Shown here: positions 28,201 through 39,100 of the stretch, piece after piece
Layout of the letters: the number at the start of each line of letters is the position of its first letter
Position numbering within the stretch: position 1 is the first letter of the stretch
Assembly (NCBI GenBank): GCA_051294375.1
Contig: CM119264.1
Span: 28,624,696-28,688,695, forward strand
Direction: 5' to 3'
Length of the DNA stretch: 64,000 bases
Source of the DNA: Paraspadella gotoi
Taxonomy: Eukaryota; Chaetognatha
Position numbers and translations under genes: made by a program
Notes under the pieces: model-generated
Database searches by the model: none
What the model saw: only the letters and a program-made list of their open reading frames with translations
What the model was told of the DNA's origin: nothing

Positions 28201-28733
28201 GAAGGATTTAGTATTTAATTTATATTATTTATTCAAACATATATTGCTTTCTTTTTTAAATTTTTTTTTTTTTTTTTTTTATCTAATAATTCAATTTGGG
28301 AAGGGGAAGTCAGTGTTGTCTTCTGGAAATAGAGGGAGCATCTATACAACACAAGGTTAGATTACTATCTGTCCTAGTTTTCTATTATTTCTATTATTAT
28401 TATATCCCTATATTAACCGATGTCATGTATTAATTTCATACAGAGATATCCCTCTGTTAAAAGACTTAAAAGACTTAAAGCAAGACTTAACGAATTCGGT
28501 CGATTTACTGTTTTTTTAAAATAAATTATAAACCAATTATAACCCTTACTCTGGCGATAAATCTTTTGACGTTGAAATTCTCTTTCTGCCAAATCACGAA
28601 GATCGTTCCCGCCGACAGAGGTTGCCGAACCTGACATACAGTTCAAAGCTGATTTCATACAATTTTTAAACTAATGACGTACAAATAAAAACATTTCGTA
28701 CCAGACTTGCATTTCAATTCTCCTTGATTCATC
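19459..28733 (-). CDS. SPEF2: Sperm flagellar protein 2 homologue (axonemal central-pair protein)
   Basis: Exons in order: 28733-28703, 28648-28550, 27350-26516, 26312-26096, 25800-25596, 25003-22291, 21747-~21520, 21445-21188, 20914-20562, 20392-20241, 20165-19459. Family landmarks appear in the right order: YRREVMGDITWRFEK, ILQANDYHAMEG, RILKLAYPLPPP, TLMEEAIQAYWDK, GWVLDGFPRN (adenylate-kinase-like), a long Lys/Gly- and Asp-rich disordered region, MWRDEETLAELHLRIDDL, QTDFLEYEDVDYE and a C-terminal EF-hand-like part ending with a Cys/Asp-rich tail. SPEF2 belongs to the C1b central-pair complex, needed for sperm and ciliary motility. Oddities: the reading frame slips at 22386-22388 (GGG on the minus strand) and at least twice inside 26516-27350; the P-loop of the kinase-like domain is missing; no N-terminal calponin-homology domain is found. 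The first two small exons are phase-compatible but weakly supported. Confidence 0.85.
20430..20503 (+). repeat. Dispersed short repeat (family R2), in a SPEF2 intron
   Basis: It contains gaaattggtaagaccaatat and then gctgtcttgcccctgactta, the two hallmark segments of the family. Confidence 0.6.
20917..21130 (+). repeat. Dispersed short repeat (family R2), extended copy in a SPEF2 intron
   Basis: It begins aaattggtacattccatata and continues through ttgtctttcccctgactttt, taggcctccattcctcttaa and tcaatcaagactctctctca. The extended part matches the copy at 39172-39400 over ~200 bp. Confidence 0.65.
21890..22080. repeat. Degenerate TTAGGG-like repeats in a SPEF2 intron
   Basis: Many units such as ttagggttaaggactaaggt and ttagggttttgttttagggt are seen. 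No inverted terminal repeats like those of copies A and B were found here. Confidence 0.5.
22190..22270. repeat. (CT)n microsatellite just after a SPEF2 splice donor
   Basis: About 75 bp of near-perfect CT, which is GA on the transcribed strand. It starts ~20 nt inside the intron that follows the large SPEF2 exon (donor at 22290). Confidence 0.9.
25108..25295 (+). repeat. Dispersed ~190-bp repeat (family R1), in a SPEF2 intron
   Basis: It starts agtactcgcggagcaactct, runs through ataagtcacttttcggtcgg and aagacaggaaaaaacctcaa, and ends near ttcaggaaatcctaagactt. An inverted copy is at 47519-47722. SINE-like in size; no tRNA-type promoter was recognised. Confidence 0.65.
27360..28290. other. 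Long AT-rich SPEF2 intron with (GATA)n and a GC-rich patch
   Basis: Contains gatagatagatagatagata and related units at ~27394-27440, then a GC-rich patch (27470-27545) with the hairpin-like gcagcggcgaagccgcagga. Around 27550-27830 the sequence ends in ataaactctgttctctacta followed by aataaa, which looks LTR-like, but no second copy is in the window. A 20-nt T run is at 28259-28280. Confidence 0.4.
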
Positions 28734-29010
28734 TTTGACGCGTTCAACTAGATATATTTAAAATCTACTTGTTTAATTTACCATCAATTTGTTTTCAGCT
28801 TCTTTTTTTTAAGTCTCAATGGAATTCGCTTAGTCGTTCGGCCCGTTGTTCTTGAGATGAAATTAGATAATCTCTATCCTTAATCTTCAAACTAATCCTT
28901 TATCTAATCCCTAACCCTAAATTCTTGCTCGATTCAAAGCTGAGGCGCTTTCAAAAAATATGGCCAAAAAAGGTTTAACTGAAATCATGGAACGAAACGA
29001 TTAGAATTTT

Positions 29011-32000
29011 TTATTCGCGTATTCGACTGCATAACATTTCTTGATCAAGGGTAATAAATGATTGGACTTTTTCCATGCTCTTGAAGATGTCGGTGATGCC
29101 TTCTAGGTTATCACAAGTGGAAGCCTCGTCTTCTCCGTCACTTTGCCACAACTCAAGGGCACAATCCTAAAAGAAAAAAAAAAGAAACCCGCGGATTATA
29201 CACGTAATTTAAGTACTGTATTTCTTTTTAGCAGACATGCGCGAGCAAAGTTATTAAATTCGTCATGGCATGACTCATGCCGCATTTCAATTTTGAAATA
29301 CCTCGGTGTTCTCAAGTTTGTGCAAGGTGAGATAGAGGGAGGAGTCTGTAAATCGAAACTCCGCGCATCGGCGGCTGATTTCTGCTTTCCAGCAGCAGTT
29401 GCGGCAACTAAAACCACGGACCGAATCGGCGGGTGAGTTGCGACACCTACTGCAGCCTCCATGCTGAATGTCGGCGCCGGGGCGCGCGTCAAGCTTTTAC
29501 CGACGATTCTGGGGATTTCTTGGTCGGGGACTCCGCCGTCGCGGACCAACCGCTTGATGGATGGCGCCTGTCGCTGAACAAAGACGAAAGGCGGCAGCAC
29601 GGGTGACCGGGTGGACTGTCTCCCGAACGGAGCCAATTCCCCACCCTTAAGAAGTTTCCCTGCGAGAGTTCGTGAGAAAAATGAATTACGATATCACAGT
29701 GATACATCACACTAATACAATATTTAAAAAAAAAATTACATCCCGTGGATTACATAGTTTGGCTTTTTGTTATCCCCATATCCCCAATATACCTTTTCCG
29801 CCCTTTTTTCTGTTGTACAAAGTCTCCATGAACTTAGAATCAACGTCGATCGGTTCCACGACTTTTTGCTTTTCCAAAGAAACGTAGTTTTCGAGAGAAA
29901 GTCGACATTCCATCGGAAGAGGAAATGGCGCCGCCATTTCTCGAAGCTTGTCCAGATTGCTCGTCGCCTTTGTGAAAATAATAATAGAAATAATAATAAT
30001 AATAATAATAAAAATAATAAAAATAATAATAATAAAAATAATAATAATAATGATACTAATAATAATATTAATAAAATAAGCAATAAGCAATAATAATAGC
30101 ATAATTCATAATTAATTAATTCCATTGACTAATTCTTAAATATTTCTTAACTCGTGAAGGTTGAATTTCTTTACAAAAAGAATTGTTGTAATAACATATT
30201 CTTGAAACTATAATTAGTTTTTCCAATAGTACACAATCTTTTCATCATTTAATGCAGTAATTAAATAATTGATTTCACCCTCAACGTCTTTAATGCAATA
30301 ACGTTGCAGAATCTTGCGTCGGCGCAGTCCCAATGCGGCGGAGGACCGTGACCCCTTCGAAACCGAGAACTTGCGCATCGACACTCCGCGTTCCAGGGAC
30401 CGAATTCCTGGTCATCGAAGGGGGAAGATGTTAATTGGAATTTGATAATATATTTAATGTAGTTGATACATCGTTAATGATACTTGATGTTTTAGTCTTC
30501 TCGCAGTTCGTAAGAGGTCAATGTTGACAGTAAAAGGTCAACAGGAAAAAGTCTCTAGATTTTTATTATCTCACCGGGCATTTTTTTGCGTGAGGAAACG
30601 CGGCGAGTGTGAGCCGTCTGAGGGCCGCGTGCAGAGAGATGTTGCGATGAGGAACGCGAGACAAGAGTAGATTTGATTTCTTGATGACTTTACGTAGGTC
30701 TTATATGTAAAAACGAATTCAAACAATAGAGTACAAAAGTGGAAATTATACGTTGTACAAGTATGGGAAAATAAAAATGCGACCAAATATCTTACGGTTC
30801 CTTTTAAACGAGATTGTGTTCCTAAATCTCATTTACATATTGTAGCAGTTTATATTATTTCTCAAAACTTTGGATACGATTTTGTTATAAGTTTTATTTT
30901 TATAATTTCAAGAATACTTTTATGAAGATTTACAAAATAAAATGTCACAAAAACCTGATAAACTGGAAGGCAGCGTGAGGAATTGACTTCCTGGCGACGG
31001 CATTTGACTTCCGCTCGTCTCAAGAGTCGCGGTTTCGAACCGCGCAAGTGTCGTCGCCGTCGACGGTTTCCAAAGATTAGAATCCGCGCGACTCGATCGA
31101 CGCGTGGTCGTCGGTCCGTGTTTTATCGACAAAGTTGTCCGGCTCTCGGTTCTGACGCGGTTCTCCTCTGACCGACGTTTGGGCGCGTCGGTCGGGCGAT
31201 CGGGCGCGTCTTCCGGCGTCGCGGCGTCATCGCGCCGGTCGTCGTCGTCGCTGGCGTCGCCGTCCGTTTGACGCAGGTAACGTTGGAGTTGTTCGCGGAT
31301 GTCGACCGGAGGCGCTGCAGAGTTCTTGGGGCTTCCGGGCGTTTCTGTTCGGCGAAGCGGTTTGGCGGGAAACGGAGGCTCAGGTTCGGAATCTCCGTAG
31401 GCCACGCAGAGGGCGTCTGGGGAAGAGGGACGGATATGAAGGGGAGGGAGGGGGAGAGAGAGAGAGAGAGAGAGAGAACGATTGTGGGAGAAAAAAATAG
31501 AGAAAGAGAGAGAAAGATAGTGGGAAATAAAAAAAAAGGAAAGAGAACCAAAAAAAGAAAAGTTGTTTATTTGTGGCCGATTTCTGTATAACTTATTTTA
31601 TCTTTGATCAAAAAGTTTACTGTTGTTATGTTATGCATCGTTAGGTTTTACTCATCCTTTTGCTTCTAAACTGGTCATCTCGACTGCTGAAGTATCTGAA
31701 TATTTGATATCCACGACACATCAACTGTCAATCTCTCATTTACTGATTTGGTTATCCACGAAAGTGATTGTAGTTAGCAAATATATTACCCTACTTTGCT
31801 TGGTCGGCTTGGTTTACGGAGAAAACGCGGAAAATGAGCGGAAAGTGGATCAAAGATATATTCGTTCCAACCATCAAAACAAGCGCAATTAGCAAGCACG
31901 CACCCAGATGGTCGTCGGTGAAGGCCAACAACGTCTTCAACGCATGTTGCTCGTGATACTTTTTCATGTAGCAGTTGGAGTCGCCGATTCTTTGTCCTGA

Positions 32001-33234
32001 ATCGTCCGTTTGAGCGGAGCTCGATCCTTCGACGCCCGGAAACGACGTTTGGCGGCGCCACTGTTTCTGAGTCATCGTCATCATTAAACTTCCGGTTCTT
32101 CGTATGGAAACGGTCAAAGGAGTCGCTTCTGAAGGACAACAACAACAACAAGAACGTTTCTCAATTCGCGAGTCAACTTGATTTTTTGAAAATATTTTAT
32201 ACGTTTGACATTTTATGTTTGTAAATTTTTGGTAGTATATATGCCACGAAAACTGGTATATATTTTATATTTAGTAGAAAGCCGAGAAAGTTACTAGTCA
32301 AAGATACCATTCATTAGAAACTACTAAAATACTTTATTTGTAGTAACGGTTATTGATTTGATAACCTTTACTAGGAGTGTCGACGACGATGGAGTTTTCG
32401 TCATTTTCCATTTTATTCCTGACATCGATTTTCTTTTCTTTCTCATTCGACGGATGTTTGTCGCAATTCATCCCTAATGCCACAGAAGTAAAAATCTAAT
32501 TATAATAAATGATAACAATAATTATAATCAACAAGGCATAATTTAACATTCGCCGACTGGGGTTAGGGTGATTTAAAGGTGTTAAATTTCTCGGGTTAGG
32601 GCTGGTCAGAAGGGTTAGAAGGGTTAGAAGGGTTAGAAGGGTTTAGGGTAATTACTAATTATGTAACCTATTTCACTATTTTTTTCAAGTAATAAAATTT
32701 ATATACATTATTAGTCCAAAGAAGCAAAGATCCCAGTCGGCGAAAGTAATGTTTCGCAATTAACAAATATTAAATAATAATGAATAATTTTAAAAATAAA
32801 AAAAAATAGGAAGAAACCTCTGTCCGGCGAAGCGTCATCGTCGATGCTTTCGTCGACGCTCGTCATCGACGCCGAAGAGATTCCGGACGAGGATCTTCTC
32901 TCGGCGCCGGAGAACGTACTCGCCGAGAAAGATTTGGCGGGAGACGCTCCAGCGGCGGAAGCAGCGGCGGCAGTAGCAGCGGAGGCGGCGGATCTCGCGG
33001 ATTGAGAACATCGCGTCGAATCTGAGTTTCGCCTCTGAAGAGAAGTCGACGTGAAGACGTTGCGAGCACTCTTCGACGATCCTTTCGACAACTGAAGCCG
33101 AAAAAAAAAAAGAATCGTAGGCGTGGCAGATTGTTTCATCGATCATCCGAAATCAATAGACTCACCTGGACTTTTTTCGTTTTTACGACGAAACCTTTGA
33201 AAGGGTCACCGTCGCTGGAGAGATCCAAACCCAT
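29011..33234 (-). CDS. Ser/Arg-rich protein with a more ordered C-terminal part, unrecognised
   Basis: Ten exons: 33234-33166, 33091-32818, 32473-32366, 32128-31904, 31416-30955, 30407-30279, 29967 (or 29939)-29793, 29659-29501, 29381-29302 and 29166-29011 (about 600 residues). Nine of the ten junctions keep phase unambiguously. The first half is Ser/Ala/Asp-rich and looks disordered, apart from NCYMKKYHEQHALKTLLAF. The second half is more ordered (MECRLSLENYVSLEKQKV, FRFTDSSLYLTLHKLENT) and ends DQEMLCSRIRE. No signal peptide, membrane helix or catalytic motif is seen, and I recognise no family. The sixth-seventh exon junction is ambiguous: the best donor puts the seventh exon in a frame that stops, whereas a later acceptor (exon from 29939) keeps the downstream frame. 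These could be two genes. An acceptor-like cattcag lies 4 nt before the ATG. Confidence 0.6.
29980..30070. repeat. (AAT)n microsatellite
   Basis: Imperfect aataataat repeats fill the intron next to the seventh exon of the preceding gene. Confidence 0.85.
32544..32750. mobile_element. MITE with TTAGGG-like core, copy B
   Basis: Left end ttaacattcgccgactgggg, right end cagtcggcgaaagtaat, inverted with respect to each other. The interior begins ggttagggtgatttaaaggt and has four tandem gggttagaa units. Compared with copy A (8073-8255) it is in the opposite orientation and shares the interior as well as the ends. Confidence 0.6.
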
Positions 33235-33239
33235 AAGAC

Positions 33240-33710
33240 TGAATGAGATTATAGTTTATTTTTTTAGACTAGTTCATTGTTTAATTGATTTTATTTTTAT
33301 TCATTCGTCTCTGGGCATTTTAAGTCTATTTTGTCCTAAATCCCATCGTCCGATATTCGATTCTTGGTCTCTTTTTTTCAGGAAACCCTTTCCCGGATTT
33401 GACGACTCGGTTATTCCGTTTATTTAATACGATTCCATATCATTCCTCTGGTCGTCAACAGATACTTAAAAATATTTAAATTCGGCTGGATCCTCCGTTT
33501 TGATTTATGTTTTATTCAAACTTATTTAAAAACATTAAAATAAATGCGACTATTGGAGAGAATATTAAGTATAAAAAAAATTCAGCCCAATCGAATGGTT
33601 TTTTTTTTCGTTTTTTTTTATGAGGAGACAATAGCGTGTCATGAGTCCTGTGTCCACGGAAAGCCAAATTCTACAATATTTATGTCGGTCAGAGAGAGAG
33701 AGAGAGAGAG

Positions 33711-33758
<48 letters not shown>

Positions 33759-34977
33759 CAAAGGGGCGTCAAAAAAATTCTGCACGAGAGTAATGCGACC
33801 TTATTTGGTGGAAACCAAATCAGTTAGAAATAAAAATGCCAAAATATAATGATTTATGCGCGGATTCTGTTGTTACTGGTAACGATTGTGCTATATTTAT
33901 TACGGATTATGAAACTGGTAAATTGTTTTTTTGATTTAACCCTATATTTAGTATTTAAGTAGTTCTCTCTTCAGCTCTTATGCAACTTCGAAAGTAACCA
34001 CGATAATGAAGTCGGAAAATTGGCTGCAAGAAAAATAAGGATTTTGGTTGTGAGGTCATATAACCTAAGTCTAAGATCCTCGTCACGAAACCGAGAAATG
34101 TACTCGGTTGAAAAATAGGGTTTTTTTCGCTTGAACTTGAAGTTGTAACGTTGAAACAAAAGCTAAATTTGTCAATAAGCTTTAATAGCTTTTCTTACCT
34201 CATGAATTGTCTTAAATTTAAAATTATGTCACTAAGAGAAAACAAAGTTTTTATACGTTAAAATAAATTAAAAAAATTTGATCGTTCAATAGATAATAAT
34301 CTTTTTTCACTCTAGTTTATTTGTTTTTTTTAAATTTTTTTCACTTTGCATTGAAATACAATTTTTAAATTTCTTAATGTTGTTTTTTTCCTTAAATATT
34401 TATTAATAATATTCTTTTCATGCATAATATATATCTAAAGTACTAAGTTCAAAATGAGTTCAAAATGGGCATTATTCTTTAAATGGCCATCACATAAAAG
34501 AGAAGAAAACAGAGGTTTAATCTGATAATTCGAGTGCGTTTAATCCGAAACTGAGTGGTTTATGGAAATTGCGTATTGTGTCAAAAAAAGATGATTGCAT
34601 GATCCGGTTAACTTTTTTTCCCGCCTTCCTCTCTCTCTTGGCTACTTTTTCGTACTCTCCTTTTTGTTCTCTCTCCTACTTAAAAAAAAAAAGAATACAG
34701 AAAATTAGCTTATCAGGTTTATTTGCAAATTTCTTTTTAATTTTAAAGATTTACAGGGNNNNNNNNNNNNNNNNNNNNNNNNNNNNNNNNNNNNNNNNNN
34801 NNNNNNNNNNNNNNNNNNNNNNNNNNNNNNNNNNNNNNNNNNNNNNNNNNNNNNNNNNTAATATTGAACGTTGAGCATTGAGCAACTCATTTGAACATGT
34901 TATAAAGATTTTGAGTTTACAATCACTGGCAATGTCCTTATCACAAGGTTTTAAACTGGCTTAATTAATGCGATAAG
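33240..34977. other. Intergenic DNA with (GA)n and a gap
   Basis: AT-rich, with a long (GA)n at 33690-33757 and a 100-N gap at 34759-34858. I see no exon before 34978, though one may be hidden in the gap. Confidence 0.5.
34759..34858. other. Assembly gap (100 N)
   Basis: Run of N; the round length suggests an arbitrary filler. Confidence 1.
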
Positions 34978-35702
34978 GTTTGCTCGAATGTTGCAAGGAC
35001 GTGAAACGAGATCATGGCAAAACGAGGAAAGAACATTGGATGAAGTCGCTTCAAGATCATGACATGTTCGAAGCCATAGGTAACGCCTAATTTCTTTGGT
35101 AGATGATAAATATTATTATTTAAGTGCAAATAGTAATGATGATAATCTTTTATTCCTGTATATTTTATATTTTTTGTAAATATTTATATTAGTCTATAAA
35201 GTCATTTCTGGTTTTTATTTTTGTGATATGATTTTATATGTTTTTGATTAGACCTTTCGAATGATAATGGCAATGCTAATAGTAATGATCTACAGCCAAC
35301 ACGAAGGGTCAGGTTGTCCAGTGGAAAGAAAACGACAGACCAAAACCGGGGGGCAACGCAGTGGAGGATGACCTTAGACCCGGTCCCGCCAAGTCGGTGA
35401 GAGAAATTTGTGAACGAAAAATTAGAAAAATTATAAACAATTATAAATTATAAATTATTATACGTATGAACTAAACATATACTTAAGTTATTTACTGTTA
35501 ATGATGTTTTCTCAGCACACTCTCATCGCACAATGCCCAATCTCTGTCACTAAGTGACACTTTTCAAACTGATTCTAAGCCGTGATCACTGATAACCACT
35601 GACCATGTCATCAGCTTTGCGCCAACAAAGATGGCAGCACTGGGAAAATCGTTCACGGCGCACCGAAGCCTCGTTTCACCAAGCAAAAGAAAGTCGATGA
35701 CG
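34978..35702 (+). CDS. Three-exon fragment upstream of the transporter, unrecognised
   Basis: Exons 34978-35079, 35252-35396 and 35615-35702 join in phase with good donors (ATAG|gtaacg, GTCG|gtgaga, GACG|gtaaga) and acceptors. The translation includes GKTRKEHWMKSLQDHDMFEA, then an Asn-rich stretch NDNGNANSND, then a basic part with RVRLSSGKKTTD and SLVSPSKRKSMT. The last exon ends in phase 0, and the transporter exon can start in phase 0 at GAC (36201) after an AG in atgaag. So these may be the true 5' exons of the transporter, giving it a long cytosolic N-terminus, or a separate gene. The 5' end is missing, probably in the gap at 34759-34858. Confidence 0.4.
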
Positions 35703-35983
35703 GTAAGAACGAGGGTGACGGGTGACGGATGACGAGGGTCAACAAATTCGCAATACGTTTTAACATGGATATCGCGTTCAGAAAAAATTAATATTTTTCT
35801 GCGAGTATTTTTAGTTTTTCGTTAGCTAAGATGACTTTAAATGTCACGTTTCGTCTGCTTGGGATCGCGTTAAAAATTAACGTAAAGAAAACTACATTAG
35901 AAACTCATACATACATCCCGCGGTTACTCTGTTTCGGGACGCCTTCTTTTCTTTCATTTCGATGCTTTGACAGTCAAGGTAAA

Positions 35984-35993
35984 NNNNNNNNNN
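35984..35993. other. Assembly gap (10 N)
   Basis: Run of N beside a GAAA-rich low-complexity tract (35994-36180). Confidence 1.
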
Positions 35994-36194
35994 AATAAAA
36001 AAGGAGGAAAGGAAGAAGAGAAAGAAATAAAGGAGAAGAGGAAGAAGAAAAAAGGAGAATATATAGAAATAAAGGAAAGGAAGAAGAGAAAGAAATAAAA
36101 GAGAAGAAGAAGAAGAAAAAAGAAGAATATATAAAAATAAAGGAAAGGAAAAAGAGAAAGAAATAAAAGAAACAAAGGAACAATAGACTTAACC

Positions 36195-39100
36195 ATGAAG
36201 GACGATATCCGCGACGACGCCGAAGACGACGACGACGACGACAGTTTCCGACCCGACGGCCACATCGACGCCTGGACATCTCGCGATGCGAACTTCGCCG
36301 TCGACAACACGAATCGATCCGCGCGGAAGACCAAGGGCGACAAATCCGTCCAAGTGGACAAGACTCGGGAAAAGTGGAGAGTGTCGGTGCTACGCGGCAA
36401 CGTACCGCGCCGCGCGCTCGACGAGCTTCTTCTCAAGATCGGCCTCTGGGGCTTCTTCCCCCTCGGCGTCCTTCTTCTCCTCTACTACGCCAACGCCCTC
36501 GCCAAAATGTACATGCCGCTCGCCACCTTCGTCGCCTGGATGCCGCATCATTGCTGCAAAGTCAATGGATCGCTGAGGGTGAGGAAAATGGGTGAGGGNN
36601 NNNNNNNNNNNNNNNNNNNNNNNNNNNNNNNNNNNNNNNNNNNNNNNNNNNNNNNNNNNNNNNNNNNNNNNNNNNNNNNNNNNNNNNNNNNNNNNNNNNN
36701 NNNNNNNNNNNNNNNNNNNNNNNNNNNNNNNNNNNNNNNNNNNNNNNNNNNNNNNNNNNNNNNNNNNNNNNNNNNNNNNNNNNNNNNNNNNNNNNNNNNN
36801 NNNNNNNCCTCCTTTCTTCTTTCATTCCTTCCTTCCTTCCTTTTTTCATTCCTTTCTTCTTTCCTTCTTTCCTTTTTTCATTCCTTCCTTCCTTCCTTCC
36901 TTCCTTCCTTCCTNNNNNNNNNNNNNNNNNNNNNNNNNNNNTCCTTCCTTCCTTCCTTCCTTCTTTCCTTTCTTCTTTCCTTCTCAACAGGAAGCAATAG
37001 ACGCTACGTCGAGTCCATCCCTACTCTCTTGGACCTCCAAACCTCGACCTCACTCGACGGACTCGTTGAGCGGAGGCCACGACTCGGCGACCTGCAAGAA
37101 ATTGGTCCGACANNNNNNNNNNNNNNNNNNNNNNNNNNNNNNNNNNNNNNNNNNNNNNNNNNNNNNNNNNNNNNNNNNNNNNNNNNNNNNNNNNNNNNNN
37201 NNNNNNNNNNNNNNNNNNNNNNNNNNNNNNNNNNNNNNNNNNNNNNNNNNNNNNNNNNNNNNNNNNNNNNNNNNNNNNNNNNNNNNNNNNNNNNNNNNNN
37301 NNNNNNNNNNNNNNNNNNNNNNNNNNNNNNNNNNNNNNNNNNNNNNNNNNNNNNAAAACCTGTTACCCTAATAGTAATACTGTTACAGGTAACATGTAAC
37401 ATGTAACAGGTTCTATGTTTGTTTTCCAAAGAGCGCGCCAAATGTCCTTCAAAATGTGTTTTTGCTTCACCAAAAGAGCATCGAGCCTTTTTATTCACGA
37501 GCCTTTCGAACTTAGGTTGGAATTACGCGACTCAAAAATCCAACTCTCTCTCCGCGGACGAGGATCTCGGCTGCCGCAACGTCCACTACGTGGCGCAGAT
37601 CGCCAACGCCGTCTTCATGGGCGGGTTCGGAGTCGGCGGACTCTTCCACGGTGTACTCGCCGACGCCTACGGGCGAAAGCCGGTCCTCGTGACCTCGACG
37701 TGGTCCTTGGGGATCTACGGATTCGTGACCGGGACGGTTCCCGACGAGGCGAGTCCGGAACGAGACATCCCTGCCCGCATGATGTCGTCTAAGGTGTTAA
37801 TTTATGGCACCTCGTTTTTTGTAGACGGCTTTTATAGGGGTGCGTTTTCTTCACGGGTTTTTCGTGGGCGGAATCAGTCTCGCTTCCTCCACCATGATCT
37901 GCGAGCTTTTTCCTTCGAAGCAGAGAGCTATTCCGCACATGCTGATACAAGTAATTNNNNNNNNNNNNNNNNNNNNNNNNNNNNNNNNNNNNNNNNNNNN
38001 NNNNNNNNNNNNNNNNNNNNNNNNNNNNNNNNNNNNNNNNNNNNNNNNNNNNNNNNNNNNNNNNNNNNNNNNNNNNNNNNNNNNNNNNNNNNNNNNNNNN
38101 NNNNNNNNNNNNNNNNNNNNNNNNNNNNNNNNNNNNNNNNNNNNNNNNNNNNNNNNNNNNNNNNNNNNNNNNNNNNNNNNNNNNNNNNNNNNNNNNNNNN
38201 NNNNNNNNNNNNNNNNNNNNNNNNNNNNNNNNNNNNNNNNNNNNNNNNNNNNNNNNNNNNNNNNNNNNNNNNNNNNNNNNNNNNNNNNNNNNNNNNNNNN
38301 NNNNNNNNNNNNNNNNNNNNNNNNNNNNNNNNNNNNNNNNNNNNNNNNNNNNNNNNNNNNNNNNNNNNNNNNNNNNNNNNNNNNNNNNNNNNNNNNNNNN
38401 NNNNNNNNNNNNNNNNNNNNNNNNNNNNNNNNNNNNNNNNNNNNNNNNNNNNNNNNTATCACCCTCGCCGCGGCCACAGGCGCGCCTGCGAGTATCTCCA
38501 ATCGGTGATTGATTCGCGCGGGATGGAGGCCGACGTCTACGAGGAACTCTACATCAACGCCTCCCGTATGGTCGGTCAGTCGGGCTCCGAGATCGATTTC
38601 AAGCCGCCCGTCGAGGAAACCAACGTCAACGCCGGCAACGACGACGACGACGATGACGACGACGACGACGAGGGCATCGTCGTCGACGGAGACAAAAACA
38701 ACAACAACGACGACGACGGCGAGGACGACGACGACGACGACGATGATGACGACGACGAAAACCGGAACCGAAACGAGCAACCGTATCCTAGCAACGAGAC
38801 GAACGAGTCTTTCCTCAAGCCGAATGGTCGTCGTCCTTCTGCGTCCGAGTGGAGTTTGGAGGCGATCATCGTCGTCGGCGTGCTTTCCACTTTGACGCTT
38901 ATAAACGTGAGTGGGTCGGGTGGGGGGGGGGGAAAGAGGTTGGTTGAAGGGGGGGGAGTTGTATTCACCGCATATAAAATTGGTACAACCAATATATTTT
39001 ATTTATTTATTTATTCTACTTACGTTTAAATGCGTAAAAAAATTTGCTATAGCTATTGGACAATGGACATGGACATTGGACATGGACATTGGACAATGGA

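Noticed and set aside
31025-31055. Perfect T-arm-like hairpin gcggttcgaaaccgc suggesting a tRNA gene
   Set aside because: It lies inside a long coding exon of the Ser/Arg-rich gene, and there is no matching A box, D-arm or acceptor stem around it.
32840-33120. Second open frame in exon 2 of the Ser/Arg-rich gene (containing VERIVEECSQRLHVDF)
   Set aside because: The phase from the first exon and into the third fixes the other frame. I kept the phase-consistent one, although the alternative also looks protein-like.
33971-34159. Minus-strand 62-codon frame (contains FRDEDLRLRLYDL)
   Set aside because: Isolated, AT-rich surroundings, with no splice sites connecting it to the gene starting at 33234.
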